From positions 1 through 44,527 of the forward strand of contig CAYHKQ010000006.1 in assembly GCA_964357255.1 (NCBI GenBank): a DNA stretch of 44,527 nucleotides. The letters are read 5' to 3'. The position numbers were made by a program, and so were the translations under genes. This document shows positions 16,824 to 25,224 of the stretch, one piece after another (within the stretch, counting starts at the first letter, position 1; each line of letters starts with the position of its first letter). This DNA comes from JBBTIS01 sp038059855. Lineage in GTDB: Bacteria; Elusimicrobiota; Elusimicrobia; JACQPE01. The notes under the pieces are model-generated. The model was not told the origin of the DNA, did no database searches, and saw only the letters and a program-made list of their open reading frames with translations.

Positions 16824-17683
16824 TCCCAGTTTTTGCCGCGATCCTCGGGTACTATGCGGCGCAAGGTATAAATGTCGCTCGCAATCAGTTCAGGGCGATA
16901 TTGTTCCAACTTGGGCCAGGGGTCCCAGACAGCGCTGATTAAGCGTCCGCTGATGCCATCGCTGGCGTTTGAGAGAAGAAAGACGCAAAGCGCGGCGCCT
17001 TTATCCAGAGGCGTTCCGCCCTCGCTTTTTTGCCGTAGCGAGCGCTCGTAAAATTCATGTCCGACTTTATCGGGCCCAGCTACAATCACTTCCTCGAGCA
17101 ATCGAGTGTTCAGGCGTCCTGGCGCTATGGCGTTGATGTCAATGTTGAGTCCTTTGGTTTCTTCGGCCAATGTGTCTGTGAGTCGAACCACCGCAGCCTT
17201 AGAAACGGCATAGGCGCTCAAATAAGGCAACGGCGCCGTGGCCCCGCCGCCGGAAAGATTGACAATTTTGCCTCGTTTTTGATTTTTAAAAATCGGTAGC
17301 ACGGTCCGGCACAAAAGCGCGGTTCCAAAAAGATTGATTTGGACGGCTTCGACCCACTCGGACCAGTTCACTTCATCAATGAACCCTTTGGGTCCGTAGA
17401 CGCCCGCATTGTTGACCAATCCGTCCAGGCTGGGGAGCGCAGTCCGGGCGGAGTTCACCCACTGCTTCACCAAGTCGGGTTTGGACACATCGAGGGGCGC
17501 CGCGAGCACCTTCTGGCCTGCCTTGGCCTGGCGCTCTAGTTCGGCTCGGGTTTGGCCTAGAAGACGGGCGTCTCTGGCGCCGAGAAAAACATGGGCTCCT
17601 TCGCTCACGCAGGCCCGAGCGATGGCCTTGCCCAGGCCCTGGCTGGCTCCGGCGATCAGGATGCCGTAATTTTTAAGCTTCAT
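16820..17683 (-). CDS. Short-chain dehydrogenase/reductase
   Basis: A classical SDR of about 287 residues: ILIAGASQGLGKAIA (TGxxxGIG type), LVNNAGVYG, IVNLSGG with the catalytic serine, and YAVSK with the catalytic Tyr and Lys. The open frame runs 39 codons further upstream. I set the start at the ATG at 17683 (MKLKNYG) because the extra residues have no SDR character and this gives an 11-base overlap with the upstream dehydrogenase gene. A C-terminal extension of about 35 residues (WPKLEQYRPEL onward) is longer than in simple SDRs. It probably works with its two oxidoreductase neighbours on a sugar. Confidence 0.87.
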   Translation of the reverse strand: MKLKNYGILIAGASQGLGKAIARACVSEGAHVFLGARDARLLGQTRAELERQAKAGQKVLAAPLDVSKPDLVKQWVNSARTALPSLDGLVNNAGVYGPKGFIDEVNWSEWVEAVQINLFGTALLCRTVLPIFKNQKRGKIVNLSGGGATAPLPYLSAYAVSKAAVVRLTDTLAEETKGLNIDINAIAPGRLNTRLLEEVIVAGPDKVGHEFYERSLRQKSEGGTPLDKGAALCVFLLSNASDGISGRLISAVWDPWPKLEQYRPELIASDIYTLRRIVPEDRGKNWE

Positions 17684-19004
17684 GGTTCGACGAAAGATGA
17701 CGGCCGACGGCGGCGTATGTGATGTTCGAGCGGCCGGCCAATGAAAATTCCAAAAAACGATTGGGGTCAATGACAATGGTTCGGCGCATGAGAGAGGCAA
17801 TTTGGCCGGCTGAGAGTTCGCGGAAAACCGGCCAAGCCGTTGCCAAGTAAAGCGCGTCGGCCCGGTGCAACGCTTCTTCGATTTTGGAACAGAGATTGAT
17901 CATGCGTTCTAATGGTCGGGGCAGTTTGCTGATTGCCGGGTCATAAGCGTGAACCTGGGCTCGATGGGTAGCCAGCCATCGGCACAATTCAATCGCGCTC
18001 GAACGCCTCAGAGTATCCGTGCCAGGTTTGTAGGTCAAGCCCAGGACGGCAATTTTTTTGCCCCAGAGGCGGCCGAGGAGTTCCTTGATTTTATGCTGAG
18101 GCCAGCTTTTGTGCGCTTCGTTGCTTGCCATGACGGCGCTCATAAGTGGTGTCGGCGCCTTTTTTTGTCGGCCCAGGTGTTCAAGAAACGTGATATCGCG
18201 CGCCAGGGTGCCGCCGGCAAAAGCGCTGCCCGGCGCGAGATAGGCTCTGGGCCCGATGCGCTCGTCGCTTTTTAAGCCGCGCTCGATTTCTTTGGCATCG
18301 GCTCCGACGCGTTCCGCCAGCGCGGCCATTTCATTGGCGAAGGCCACGGACATCCCCAAGAAAGCGTTTAAAGCATGTTTGGTCATCTCGGCGGATTCGA
18401 CGCTCATCCATTCAATGCTTCGGCTAAATGGCGCGAGCATTAGGGCTAATCGTTCTCGGTCCTTGGCTTGGCGGACGCCGGCAACGATGCGCGCGGGATG
18501 TCGGAAAGCGTCGAGGGCTTGGCCCAGGCGCAGATTTTCCGGTAAATAAGCAAAAGAAACCCGGCGGCGGGGAAAACGCTTCCGGTAGGAATGTTCGACC
18601 TGAGCGGTGAATCCTACGGGGACTTGAGAGGAAATCGCCACAAGAGCCCCTTCTTTGAGATGAGGGAAAAGCCGCGAGATTCGGTTGCGAATAAAACCGT
18701 AGTCAGCCTTATCTTTATCATTGACCGGAGTGTCAAAAGTAACCCAAATGAGATCAGCATTCCGTAGAGCGCCGGCCAATTTGGAGGTGAAGGACAATCG
18801 GCCTGAGGCAATGCCGGTTTTGATAAGTTCGTCCAATCCGTGTTCGGCCAGTGGGGCATGGCCTTGACCCAAACGCCTAATGGCGTCCGCATCGGGATCG
18901 CAACCCACAGTGGGAAAATGTTCCGCCAAGCAGGCGGCTGTCACTGAACCCAGATGCCAGAGGCCCCAGACGCAGATTTTTTTCAACGCCGTTCGAGAAC
19001 CCAA
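17673..19004 (-). CDS. UDP-glucose/GDP-mannose dehydrogenase-family protein lacking the catalytic Cys
   Basis: The 443-residue protein has the three-part architecture of nucleotide-sugar 6-dehydrogenases: an N-terminal NAD domain (CVWGLWHLGSVTAACLA), a central helix with MTKHALNAFLGMSVAFANE (Lys209 and Asn213 kept), and a C-terminal UDP-binding-like domain (VLGLTYKPGTDTLRRSSAIE). The glutamate in LPENLRLG is also kept. The catalytic motif, normally GGxCxxKD, reads GGTLARD: Thr266 replaces the Cys nucleophile (codon 18207-18209 on the minus strand is ACC) and Arg269 replaces the Lys, while Asp270 stays. Without the thiol, the usual two-step oxidation to an acid through a thioester is not expected. 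It may be a one-step oxidase or an epimerase-like enzyme; this is inference. It overlaps the upstream epimerase gene by 22 bases. Confidence 0.88.
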   Translation of the reverse strand: MGSRTALKKICVWGLWHLGSVTAACLAEHFPTVGCDPDADAIRRLGQGHAPLAEHGLDELIKTGIASGRLSFTSKLAGALRNADLIWVTFDTPVNDKDKADYGFIRNRISRLFPHLKEGALVAISSQVPVGFTAQVEHSYRKRFPRRRVSFAYLPENLRLGQALDAFRHPARIVAGVRQAKDRERLALMLAPFSRSIEWMSVESAEMTKHALNAFLGMSVAFANEMAALAERVGADAKEIERGLKSDERIGPRAYLAPGSAFAGGTLARDITFLEHLGRQKKAPTPLMSAVMASNEAHKSWPQHKIKELLGRLWGKKIAVLGLTYKPGTDTLRRSSAIELCRWLATHRAQVHAYDPAISKLPRPLERMINLCSKIEEALHRADALYLATAWPVFRELSAGQIASLMRRTIVIDPNRFLEFSLAGRSNITYAAVGRHLSSNHEA

Positions 19005-19957
19005 GCGTTGGCTTGGTGATAGCGCAGGGTGCGCGCAATTCCTTCTTCAATCGTGAGGGTCGGTTGCCACCCCAAAGACCTGATCCGTTTGGTGTCAAGG
19101 AAAATGAAAGGATTGTCTCCGACCCAGCCGCGCGCGCCGCCGGCGTAAGTGATCTTGGGACTTAAACCCAGCGCCTGGGTGATCCAGCGGATCGAGTCGT
19201 TGACCGTGCAGTAACCATCTACGCCTAAGTTGAAGATGTTGACTTTCTCAGAGGCCTTTTCGACAGCCATGAAAATGGCATTGATGCAGTCTTGAACATA
19301 GATATAGGATTTTCGCTGGGCTCCATCTCCCAAAACGTGCAGTTTTGCGGGATCGTCCAGCAGTTGTTTGTAAAAATCAAAGACATGGCCATGAGTATAG
19401 CGTTCACCCAAAATGCCGGCAAAACGAAAAATCCATGATTGAAAGTCAAAGCCTTCGCAGTAAGCCTGGATCATACCTTCGGCCGCCAGTTTTGAGGCGC
19501 CGTAGAGAGAGGTTTGAATGGGGAAAGGGGTGTCCTCCGGGGTTGGGATAACCGCGCTGTCGCCATAGATGGCTCCTGTTGAGGCAAAAGCGATGCGCTT
19601 GATAGTGTTGGCTCGCATGGCTTCGAGCACATGGTAGGTGGCGACGGTATTGTTGTCCAGGTCTTTGCGCGGATGCTCCAGGCCGAAGCGAACATCGGCA
19701 TTGGCGGCCAAGTGATAGACAAAGTGACAGCCGCTCATGGCCTTGGCCACGAGGTCGTAATCTAAAAGGTCGCCCCGGACCAGCGTGAAGGAGGGGGAAC
19801 GCCCGGCTTCTTTAAGAAATTTTTCCTGGCCTGTTGAGAAGTTGTCAAAAATAACGACCCGATGGCCTTCCCCCAGCAAGCGATCCGCTAAATTGCTGCC
19901 AATGAATCCAGCCCCGCCGGTTACGAAAATTTTTTCGCGATGATTTAAGCTAGTCAT
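18983..19957 (-). CDS. NAD-dependent sugar epimerase (UDP-glucose 4-epimerase-like)
   Basis: A 324-residue extended SDR with VTGGAGFIGSNLADRL near the N-terminus, FDNFSTGQ, ASTGAIYGD carrying the catalytic serine/threonine, and LYGASKLAAEGMI with catalytic Tyr and Lys. The C-terminal block GGARGWVGDNPFIFLD parallels that of the 10197-11147 protein. It heads the overlapping epimerase/dehydrogenase/SDR/Gfo-Idh/heptose gene run. It may interconvert C4 epimers of a nucleotide sugar; which nucleotide is unclear, since the run also makes a GDP sugar. No clear Shine-Dalgarno precedes the ATG. Confidence 0.87.
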   Translation of the reverse strand: MTSLNHREKIFVTGGAGFIGSNLADRLLGEGHRVVIFDNFSTGQEKFLKEAGRSPSFTLVRGDLLDYDLVAKAMSGCHFVYHLAANADVRFGLEHPRKDLDNNTVATYHVLEAMRANTIKRIAFASTGAIYGDSAVIPTPEDTPFPIQTSLYGASKLAAEGMIQAYCEGFDFQSWIFRFAGILGERYTHGHVFDFYKQLLDDPAKLHVLGDGAQRKSYIYVQDCINAIFMAVEKASEKVNIFNLGVDGYCTVNDSIRWITQALGLSPKITYAGGARGWVGDNPFIFLDTKRIRSLGWQPTLTIEEGIARTLRYHQANAWVLERR

Positions 19958-20010
19958 GGTTGAAATGTATCAAATTCCTGATAGGTTGCCCCAGGGGTTC
20001 GAAGGCAAGG

Positions 20011-20724
20011 TCAACCATTCTTTGCAGGGGCTACCTTAAAGATAAATTGAAATCCAAACAGGGCAGGGCAAAGCGAATAGAACCAATGCAAAAATTTCGG
20101 GCCGAGCTTGGGGATTCTGTTCAACAACCCATTGAATTTAGGAATCCCGTTGTCCCAGTCAAAAGACCACTTCTCAATTTTTAAGCCCGCCTCTTGCAAA
20201 AGTTCTCCGGCTGTTTTCAAAGTAAAAAATTTAAGATGAGTATTGTCCAGGATGCCGCTTTCTGTGTAGTCAAAATTTCCTTTCCAGAGCTTCAGGCGAA
20301 TCGACCAGTGCGCGATATTGGGTAGGGCAATTACAAAACAACCGTTCGAACTCAGAAGCAATTTTAATCTATTGAGAACCTCTAAGGGATTTTGCAAATG
20401 TTCAAGAATGTTACTACAGAGAATGACCTCAAACCTTTCGCCCCTGCCCTCTAATTTTGACAAAACTTCTTTTGATTCAATGTCCCCGGTAATGATCCCC
20501 TCGTAAATTTCTCTTGCCTCTTCTGCTGCTTGCCGGTTTAATTCCACGCCAAAAATTTTGCAGTTTTGTTTTTCTTTTAAGTATTTTCCGATGTAGCCAT
20601 TCGCGCAACCAATTTCCAGAACTTTCTTATTTTCTCCAATCATGCGCACAATCTGCGCGTCCGCCCAGTGGGGATCCAGAGACCCGATGTCATAATTCTC
20701 GCGATGATATTTAATTTTGCTCAT
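20011..20724 (-). CDS. Class I SAM-dependent methyltransferase
   Basis: The 237-residue protein has VLEIGCANGYIGKYL (motif I, near residue 36), FGVELN (acidic end of strand 2), ITGDIES, and LCSNILEHLQNPLEVLNRLK. This is a Methyltransf_23-type enzyme often found in polysaccharide loci. It is visibly more AT-rich and Lys/Asn-rich than its neighbours, which may point to separate acquisition. It sits 53 bp upstream of the epimerase at 19957 and 21 bp after the start of the GT39-like gene, all on the minus strand, so it is probably part of the same transcript. Acceptor unknown. Confidence 0.87.
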   Translation of the reverse strand: MSKIKYHRENYDIGSLDPHWADAQIVRMIGENKKVLEIGCANGYIGKYLKEKQNCKIFGVELNRQAAEEAREIYEGIITGDIESKEVLSKLEGRGERFEVILCSNILEHLQNPLEVLNRLKLLLSSNGCFVIALPNIAHWSIRLKLWKGNFDYTESGILDNTHLKFFTLKTAGELLQEAGLKIEKWSFDWDNGIPKFNGLLNRIPKLGPKFLHWFYSLCPALFGFQFIFKVAPAKNG

Positions 20725-20745
20725 GGACTGCCCAAATTTAAATCT

Positions 20746-22452
20746 TTAGCGTTGGTTCAACGAAAAACCGGAATCCGCCTGGGAATTTTTTGCGATGGCC
20801 TGGATTCTTTGACGCTCATGTTCCGCCTGTTCCGAGAGGCCTTCTTTTTCGTACTCTTCCAGCATTTGCCGGTGAAATTCTTCGTCTTGCGTGATGTCGT
20901 AAATGAAAACCGTTTGACCGATTTTATCAGCAATTTTTTTGTTTTTCAAGGAGTTAAATTTTTCCGGCATGTTCAAGAGGACGCTCGTATCAACGGCCAA
21001 TATTTCCCGGAGAGGGGCAAGAGAGTTTAGGCGAAAGGGCCGGCGGCCATAGCGTTGGTTGGAGAAATAATTTTGAGCATGAATACCGTAATATTCCGCC
21101 GGAGCGGTCTGGTTGCTGGAAAGCACAACTTCGGTCCCCGGCCGCTTGCTTAGGTAATCGCCCAGTCTTTTAAAATTTTGGCCGTAATCTGAATCCTGGA
21201 TCAGCCTCCAGCCTGCGGAGGGGCCGCCGGCGAGCGGGCTTAAATAAGCAAGATCGTTAGGATAGGTGCTCACCCGTTCGATGAGCAAGGTCAGGATCGC
21301 CAGAGATCCTATCCATCGTGTTTTGGGATTTTGAAGCAACCGTCCGAGGGCCAAGCCGCCCATCATGAACAGAAAGGGAAAAATGGGCAGGAGATGGCGG
21401 ATGCCGAGTTGCACCTTGCTCGTCGAAGCCAGGGCAAAGTACATGACGACGGGGATTAGTAGAAAATAGCCGTTTTTGGTCCGGTATGCCCAATAGGATC
21501 CGAGCGCCATCAATGCAATGCTTGCCGGCGGCATTTTAAAGAGAAAGTTAACCACGAAGTAGTAGATCCAGCCATCAGGCGATTTGTGCCCGAAAAGGTA
21601 ATTGCTCCAGCCTCGTTTTATGGCATTGCCGAAAATCCATCGAAGCGATGTTAGGTAACGCGGCAGTTCCACGATGAAATAATCCAACACCAGGAAGGCC
21701 GAGGCGATGAGAACAACGGCCAGAAGGCTTTTGAGGGGGACGTCCCAGGAGGGATTTTTGTATCGGTGTGCCAGCAAGATGGCCGCGGCGAAGGGGAAGA
21801 CGAAGATTCCCGATACCTTGGCGGCCAGGATAAACCCGAAGGCCAGGCCTGTTCCAAGAACGGACCATCGGCTTGGATAATGGAGCATCCGCCACAGGCT
21901 TGCAATGGCCAGGAAGAGGAATAAACCCGCGCCTAGATCAATCATGGCCAAGCCGGAGTGTGCCACGATGCTCGGGCAGGTCGTATAAAGAAAAACGCTT
22001 GCAAGCGCCGCGGCATCGCCCCAGCATTGGCGGGTCCAGGCGTAGATTAAGAGGGCCAGCAGGCACGAGAGCGACAGCGCCGCCAAACGGCAAACCAACA
22101 GTATTTTTTCCGCAGGCTGTGTGTTATAAAAGATCAGATCTACGGCCAGTTGCGTGGTCGGGATGGTTGAGATCGGCAGATCTTTAATTTTGGACCAAAA
22201 TTTTTCCGGGAATTCTAGATTCAGTAAAAAAAGCGGCGCCGCCAAAATTTGATTGATCAACGGCGGGTTTGACATGTTGAGATTAAATTTTCCTTTCTTG
22301 AGAAAAACATAACCCATCGTGATGTGGTGAGGCTCGTCAATGGCCGGTGAATTTTTCCGGATGCCTTCTTGCGCTTGAAGGGCTAAGGCGCCAAGGAGCA
22401 ATCCCAGGCCCAGGCGTCTATAGAATGGGGGAATCTTGCGCGGGTTGTTCAT
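20746..22452 (-). CDS. GT-C membrane glycosyltransferase (GT39-like)
   Basis: A 568-residue protein with many hydrophobic segments and the acidic pair of the first periplasmic loop in PAIDEPHH (Asp39-Glu40). The C-terminal third is soluble, with YGQNFKRLGDYLSKRPGTEV, and ends in a charged tail. By family knowledge it would move a sugar from a polyprenyl-phosphate donor to a lipid- or protein-linked acceptor in the periplasm. The start overlaps the flippase gene by 35 bases. It is one of four such GT-C proteins in the window. Confidence 0.82.
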   Translation of the reverse strand: MNNPRKIPPFYRRLGLGLLLGALALQAQEGIRKNSPAIDEPHHITMGYVFLKKGKFNLNMSNPPLINQILAAPLFLLNLEFPEKFWSKIKDLPISTIPTTQLAVDLIFYNTQPAEKILLVCRLAALSLSCLLALLIYAWTRQCWGDAAALASVFLYTTCPSIVAHSGLAMIDLGAGLFLFLAIASLWRMLHYPSRWSVLGTGLAFGFILAAKVSGIFVFPFAAAILLAHRYKNPSWDVPLKSLLAVVLIASAFLVLDYFIVELPRYLTSLRWIFGNAIKRGWSNYLFGHKSPDGWIYYFVVNFLFKMPPASIALMALGSYWAYRTKNGYFLLIPVVMYFALASTSKVQLGIRHLLPIFPFLFMMGGLALGRLLQNPKTRWIGSLAILTLLIERVSTYPNDLAYLSPLAGGPSAGWRLIQDSDYGQNFKRLGDYLSKRPGTEVVLSSNQTAPAEYYGIHAQNYFSNQRYGRRPFRLNSLAPLREILAVDTSVLLNMPEKFNSLKNKKIADKIGQTVFIYDITQDEEFHRQMLEEYEKEGLSEQAEHERQRIQAIAKNSQADSGFSLNQR

Positions 22453-23872
22453 AGTCGTTTTGTTTGTTCCAAAGTTTTTGAATTTTAGCTAGGTCATGTT
22501 CCTTAAGGAGTCCCACGAGGACGACATAGAGCGCAAATGAGATTGGCGCTAGATAATAGAAGGACGTCAGATAACCCACCGCCATGCTTAACATTAACCC
22601 CAGGCAAAGAAGAAGGCTTTCCCGCGCGATTTTGATGCCGTGACGCCAAAGCTGGGCCGTTATGGCAAGAGTGACGATGAACGACCCTATGACCGTTGCC
22701 GAGGCTGCGCCGGCCGCTTTCCAAGTTGGGATCAGCAAGAAATCCAAGAGGGCGATAATGGCAAATCCGCAAAAGCCAAGGGCGATAGAAATTTGAGGTT
22801 TGTTAATTGCCAGAAAAAAGGAGCCACTGAGGCTTTGCAAGCCTACAAAGAAAAGCAATGCCGAGTAAATGCGCAATACAATGACGCTCTCGGCGTATCC
22901 CGGCCCCAGGGCCAGGGTGACAATATCTTGCGCCGCGGCAAAGAGAGTCAGGGCCGTTAAGCCGCACGAGATACCCAGCATTTTAGTGCCAAAAGTGATA
23001 ATTGTTTCACGGGTATGGAGGGTGTCGGGATGAGAGAAGTAATAGACGAAGGGAACGGCCATGGGCGCGAGCATCAGGCTTTCAAGCATTCTGGGGATTT
23101 TGATTCCGGCAAAATAAAAGCCAACTTGAGCGGGGTCTTTTAGGAGCAGGCGAAGCAGAATCGGGTCCACCGAGGTTATGAGCATAAAGACAATCTGGCC
23201 GAGAAAAAGAAGAGTCCCATAGCGCAGAACTGTTTTAGGAATAGCGAGATCGTGCCAGTCTAAGAGTGGCCGGATTTGGACTAGGGAGATTAGGACAAAA
23301 ACCGCGAATGACAAGGAAAAGGCCCAAAAAGCCGAATAGAATGTTTTGGCGAGCAAGAAAATAAAAGCGATGGCGAGGAGTCGCGCCGCTATCTCAGCGC
23401 TTCCCTCCAGGGCCGACCAGGCAAGGAATCGGCCCGTTCCCCGGAAGATTCCTTGCACGACGTTGAACAGGGCTATGCTCAGAATAAAAAGCGGGAAAGC
23501 CGGTCCGACTTTTTTGATTTCCGAGGGGATGAATTGCGGATAGAGTCTCAAGACCAGGGCCAATAAGGCAAAAAATATTAGGGTTCCCAGGGCGCTAATC
23601 TCGAGAGCTTGCGAGGCTAGTCTGGCCTTGGAGCGCTCTTCCTTGTATTCGGGCATAAATTTAGCCAATGTGCCCGAAGAGCCGAAGGAGAGAATTAATC
23701 CGCTCATCATGGCCAGATGCGACACGAGGGAGAATTTTCCAAACTCATAGGGACTCAGCGCTCGGATTAATAGGATTGTGCAGACGGTGGTTGCCAAGGC
23801 GAAGAAACCCTTGAGCCCCGTGTACGCGGCGGCTGAAAAAAAGATTTTGCGGTAGATGGTTTTATCCGTCAT
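22418..23872 (-). CDS. Polysaccharide flippase (Wzx/MOP superfamily)
   Basis: About 484 residues with roughly 12-14 hydrophobic segments and the typical N-terminus of oligosaccharide flippases: KIFFSAAAYTGLKGFFALA, then LSPYEFGKFSLV and FGSSGTLAKFMPEY. These proteins flip lipid-linked sugar repeat units across the inner membrane. The frame extends to 23938, but I prefer the ATG at 23872 (MTDKTIYRK) because the extra residues are not family-like and would overlap the divergent gene. TATTAT lies eight bases before this ATG with no Shine-Dalgarno, which would fit a leaderless transcript. I found no separate Wzy-type polymerase. Confidence 0.88.
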   Translation of the reverse strand: MTDKTIYRKIFFSAAAYTGLKGFFALATTVCTILLIRALSPYEFGKFSLVSHLAMMSGLILSFGSSGTLAKFMPEYKEERSKARLASQALEISALGTLIFFALLALVLRLYPQFIPSEIKKVGPAFPLFILSIALFNVVQGIFRGTGRFLAWSALEGSAEIAARLLAIAFIFLLAKTFYSAFWAFSLSFAVFVLISLVQIRPLLDWHDLAIPKTVLRYGTLLFLGQIVFMLITSVDPILLRLLLKDPAQVGFYFAGIKIPRMLESLMLAPMAVPFVYYFSHPDTLHTRETIITFGTKMLGISCGLTALTLFAAAQDIVTLALGPGYAESVIVLRIYSALLFFVGLQSLSGSFFLAINKPQISIALGFCGFAIIALLDFLLIPTWKAAGAASATVIGSFIVTLAITAQLWRHGIKIARESLLLCLGLMLSMAVGYLTSFYYLAPISFALYVVLVGLLKEHDLAKIQKLWNKQNDYEQPAQDSPIL

Positions 23873-23903
23873 TGCAGGGAATAATAGTAAGATTTGGGTC
23901 CAG

Positions 23904-25211
23904 ATGAGTTTCTCCGAGGAGTTGGCCGCGAAAATCAAAAATCGGTCGGCGCGAGTGGGCGTCGTGGGGTTGGGTTATGTGGGTTTGCCCGTGGCCGTGG
24001 AGTTTGCCGGGGCTGGATTTACCGCCATTGGTTTTGATGTTAATCGGAGCAGAATCAAGGCATTGCGCTTTGGCCGTTCCCACATTCCTGACGTCGCTTC
24101 CAGTCAAGTGCAAGCCCTGATCAAACACGGACAACTAAAGGTGACTGATCAGGAAAAAGCGCTGGGATCGTGCGATGCCATTGTCATTTGCGTGCCGACG
24201 CCGCTGAGAAAATCTAAAGACCCGGACATGTCTTTTATCTTGCAAAGCGCCCAAGGCGTTGGCCGGCATTTAAGACGAGGCCAGCTTGTTATTTTGGAAA
24301 GCACGACCTATCCTGGCACGACGCGGGAGTTGGTTCTGCCATGTTTGGCGCGCAAAGGATTGGAGGTGGGAAGGGATTTCTTTTTGGCTTTTTCTCCTGA
24401 AAGGATTGATCCGGGAAACAAGAATTTTACAGTGACGAATACACCCAAGGTGGTGGGCGGCATAACAGCCAATTGCGCGCGGCTGGCCGCCCAGCTTTAT
24501 CAAACTTTGGTGAGCCGGATTATTCAAGTGTCCTCATCTGAGTCGGCGGAAATGGTTAAGCTTTTGGAAAATACGTTTCGAGCGGTCAATATCGGCTTAG
24601 TCAACGAAGTCGCGCTGATGTGCCATCGTTTGAGGCTGGACGTATGGGAAGTCATTGAAGCCGCGGCCAGCAAGCCTTTTGGCTTTATGCCCTTTTATCC
24701 GGGGCCGGGCATTGGGGGGCACTGTATTCCGCTGGATCCCCAGTATTTGGCTTGGAAGATGAAGGAGCTTCATTTTGAACCGCGGTTCATCACCCTGGCC
24801 GACAGCGTCAATTCGGCGATGCCTCGTTATGTGGTCAATCGTATCGCTGCCTTGCTAAATGAGGACCGCAAGCCTCTTCATGGCAGCTCAATTCTTTTAG
24901 TGGGCGTCGCTTATAAGCCCGGCGTCGGAGATATTCGCGAATCCCCAGCCTTGGATATCATTCATCTTTTGTTGGAGGCCAAGGCCAGGGTTTGCTATTA
25001 CGATCCTTATATTCCCCGGCTGGCTCTTGAGGGCCGCGTGTTTCGAAGCGTTGCTTTGAGCCGCGAAATTATCAAGGCGCAAGATTGCGTTGTCATTGTG
25101 ACGGCTCATCAGGATATTGACTACGCCGCCCTTGTCCGGCATGCTTCGCGAATTTTTGATACCCGCGATGCGACCAAAGGGATTCGCAGTCAAAAAATTT
25201 CTAAATTATAG
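23904..25211 (+). CDS. UDP-N-acetylglucosamine/mannosamine 6-dehydrogenase (WbpA/WecC type)
   Basis: A 435-residue nucleotide-sugar dehydrogenase with NAD motif VGVVGLGYVGLPVA (residues 18-31), CVPTPL, ESTTYPGTT, FSPERIDPGN, the Lys/Asn helix EMVKLLENTFRAVNIGLVNE, and the intact catalytic motif GIGGHCIPLDP (Cys about 274). The GHCIPLDP form is characteristic of enzymes that oxidise UDP-HexNAc to the uronic acid. The open frame extends to 23856, but the ATG at 23904 avoids overlap with the divergent flippase gene and removes a non-family leader. It heads the long plus-strand run, and an epimerase follows 13 bases later. Confidence 0.92.
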   Translation: MSFSEELAAKIKNRSARVGVVGLGYVGLPVAVEFAGAGFTAIGFDVNRSRIKALRFGRSHIPDVASSQVQALIKHGQLKVTDQEKALGSCDAIVICVPTPLRKSKDPDMSFILQSAQGVGRHLRRGQLVILESTTYPGTTRELVLPCLARKGLEVGRDFFLAFSPERIDPGNKNFTVTNTPKVVGGITANCARLAAQLYQTLVSRIIQVSSSESAEMVKLLENTFRAVNIGLVNEVALMCHRLRLDVWEVIEAAASKPFGFMPFYPGPGIGGHCIPLDPQYLAWKMKELHFEPRFITLADSVNSAMPRYVVNRIAALLNEDRKPLHGSSILLVGVAYKPGVGDIRESPALDIIHLLLEAKARVCYYDPYIPRLALEGRVFRSVALSREIIKAQDCVVIVTAHQDIDYAALVRHASRIFDTRDATKGIRSQKISKL

Positions 25212-25224
25212 GCAGGATGAATTT

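Noticed and set aside
17684..17800. 39-codon N-terminal extension of the SDR gene
   Set aside because: It overlaps the upstream dehydrogenase gene in another frame and has no SDR character; the ATG at 17683 directly precedes the Rossmann motif.
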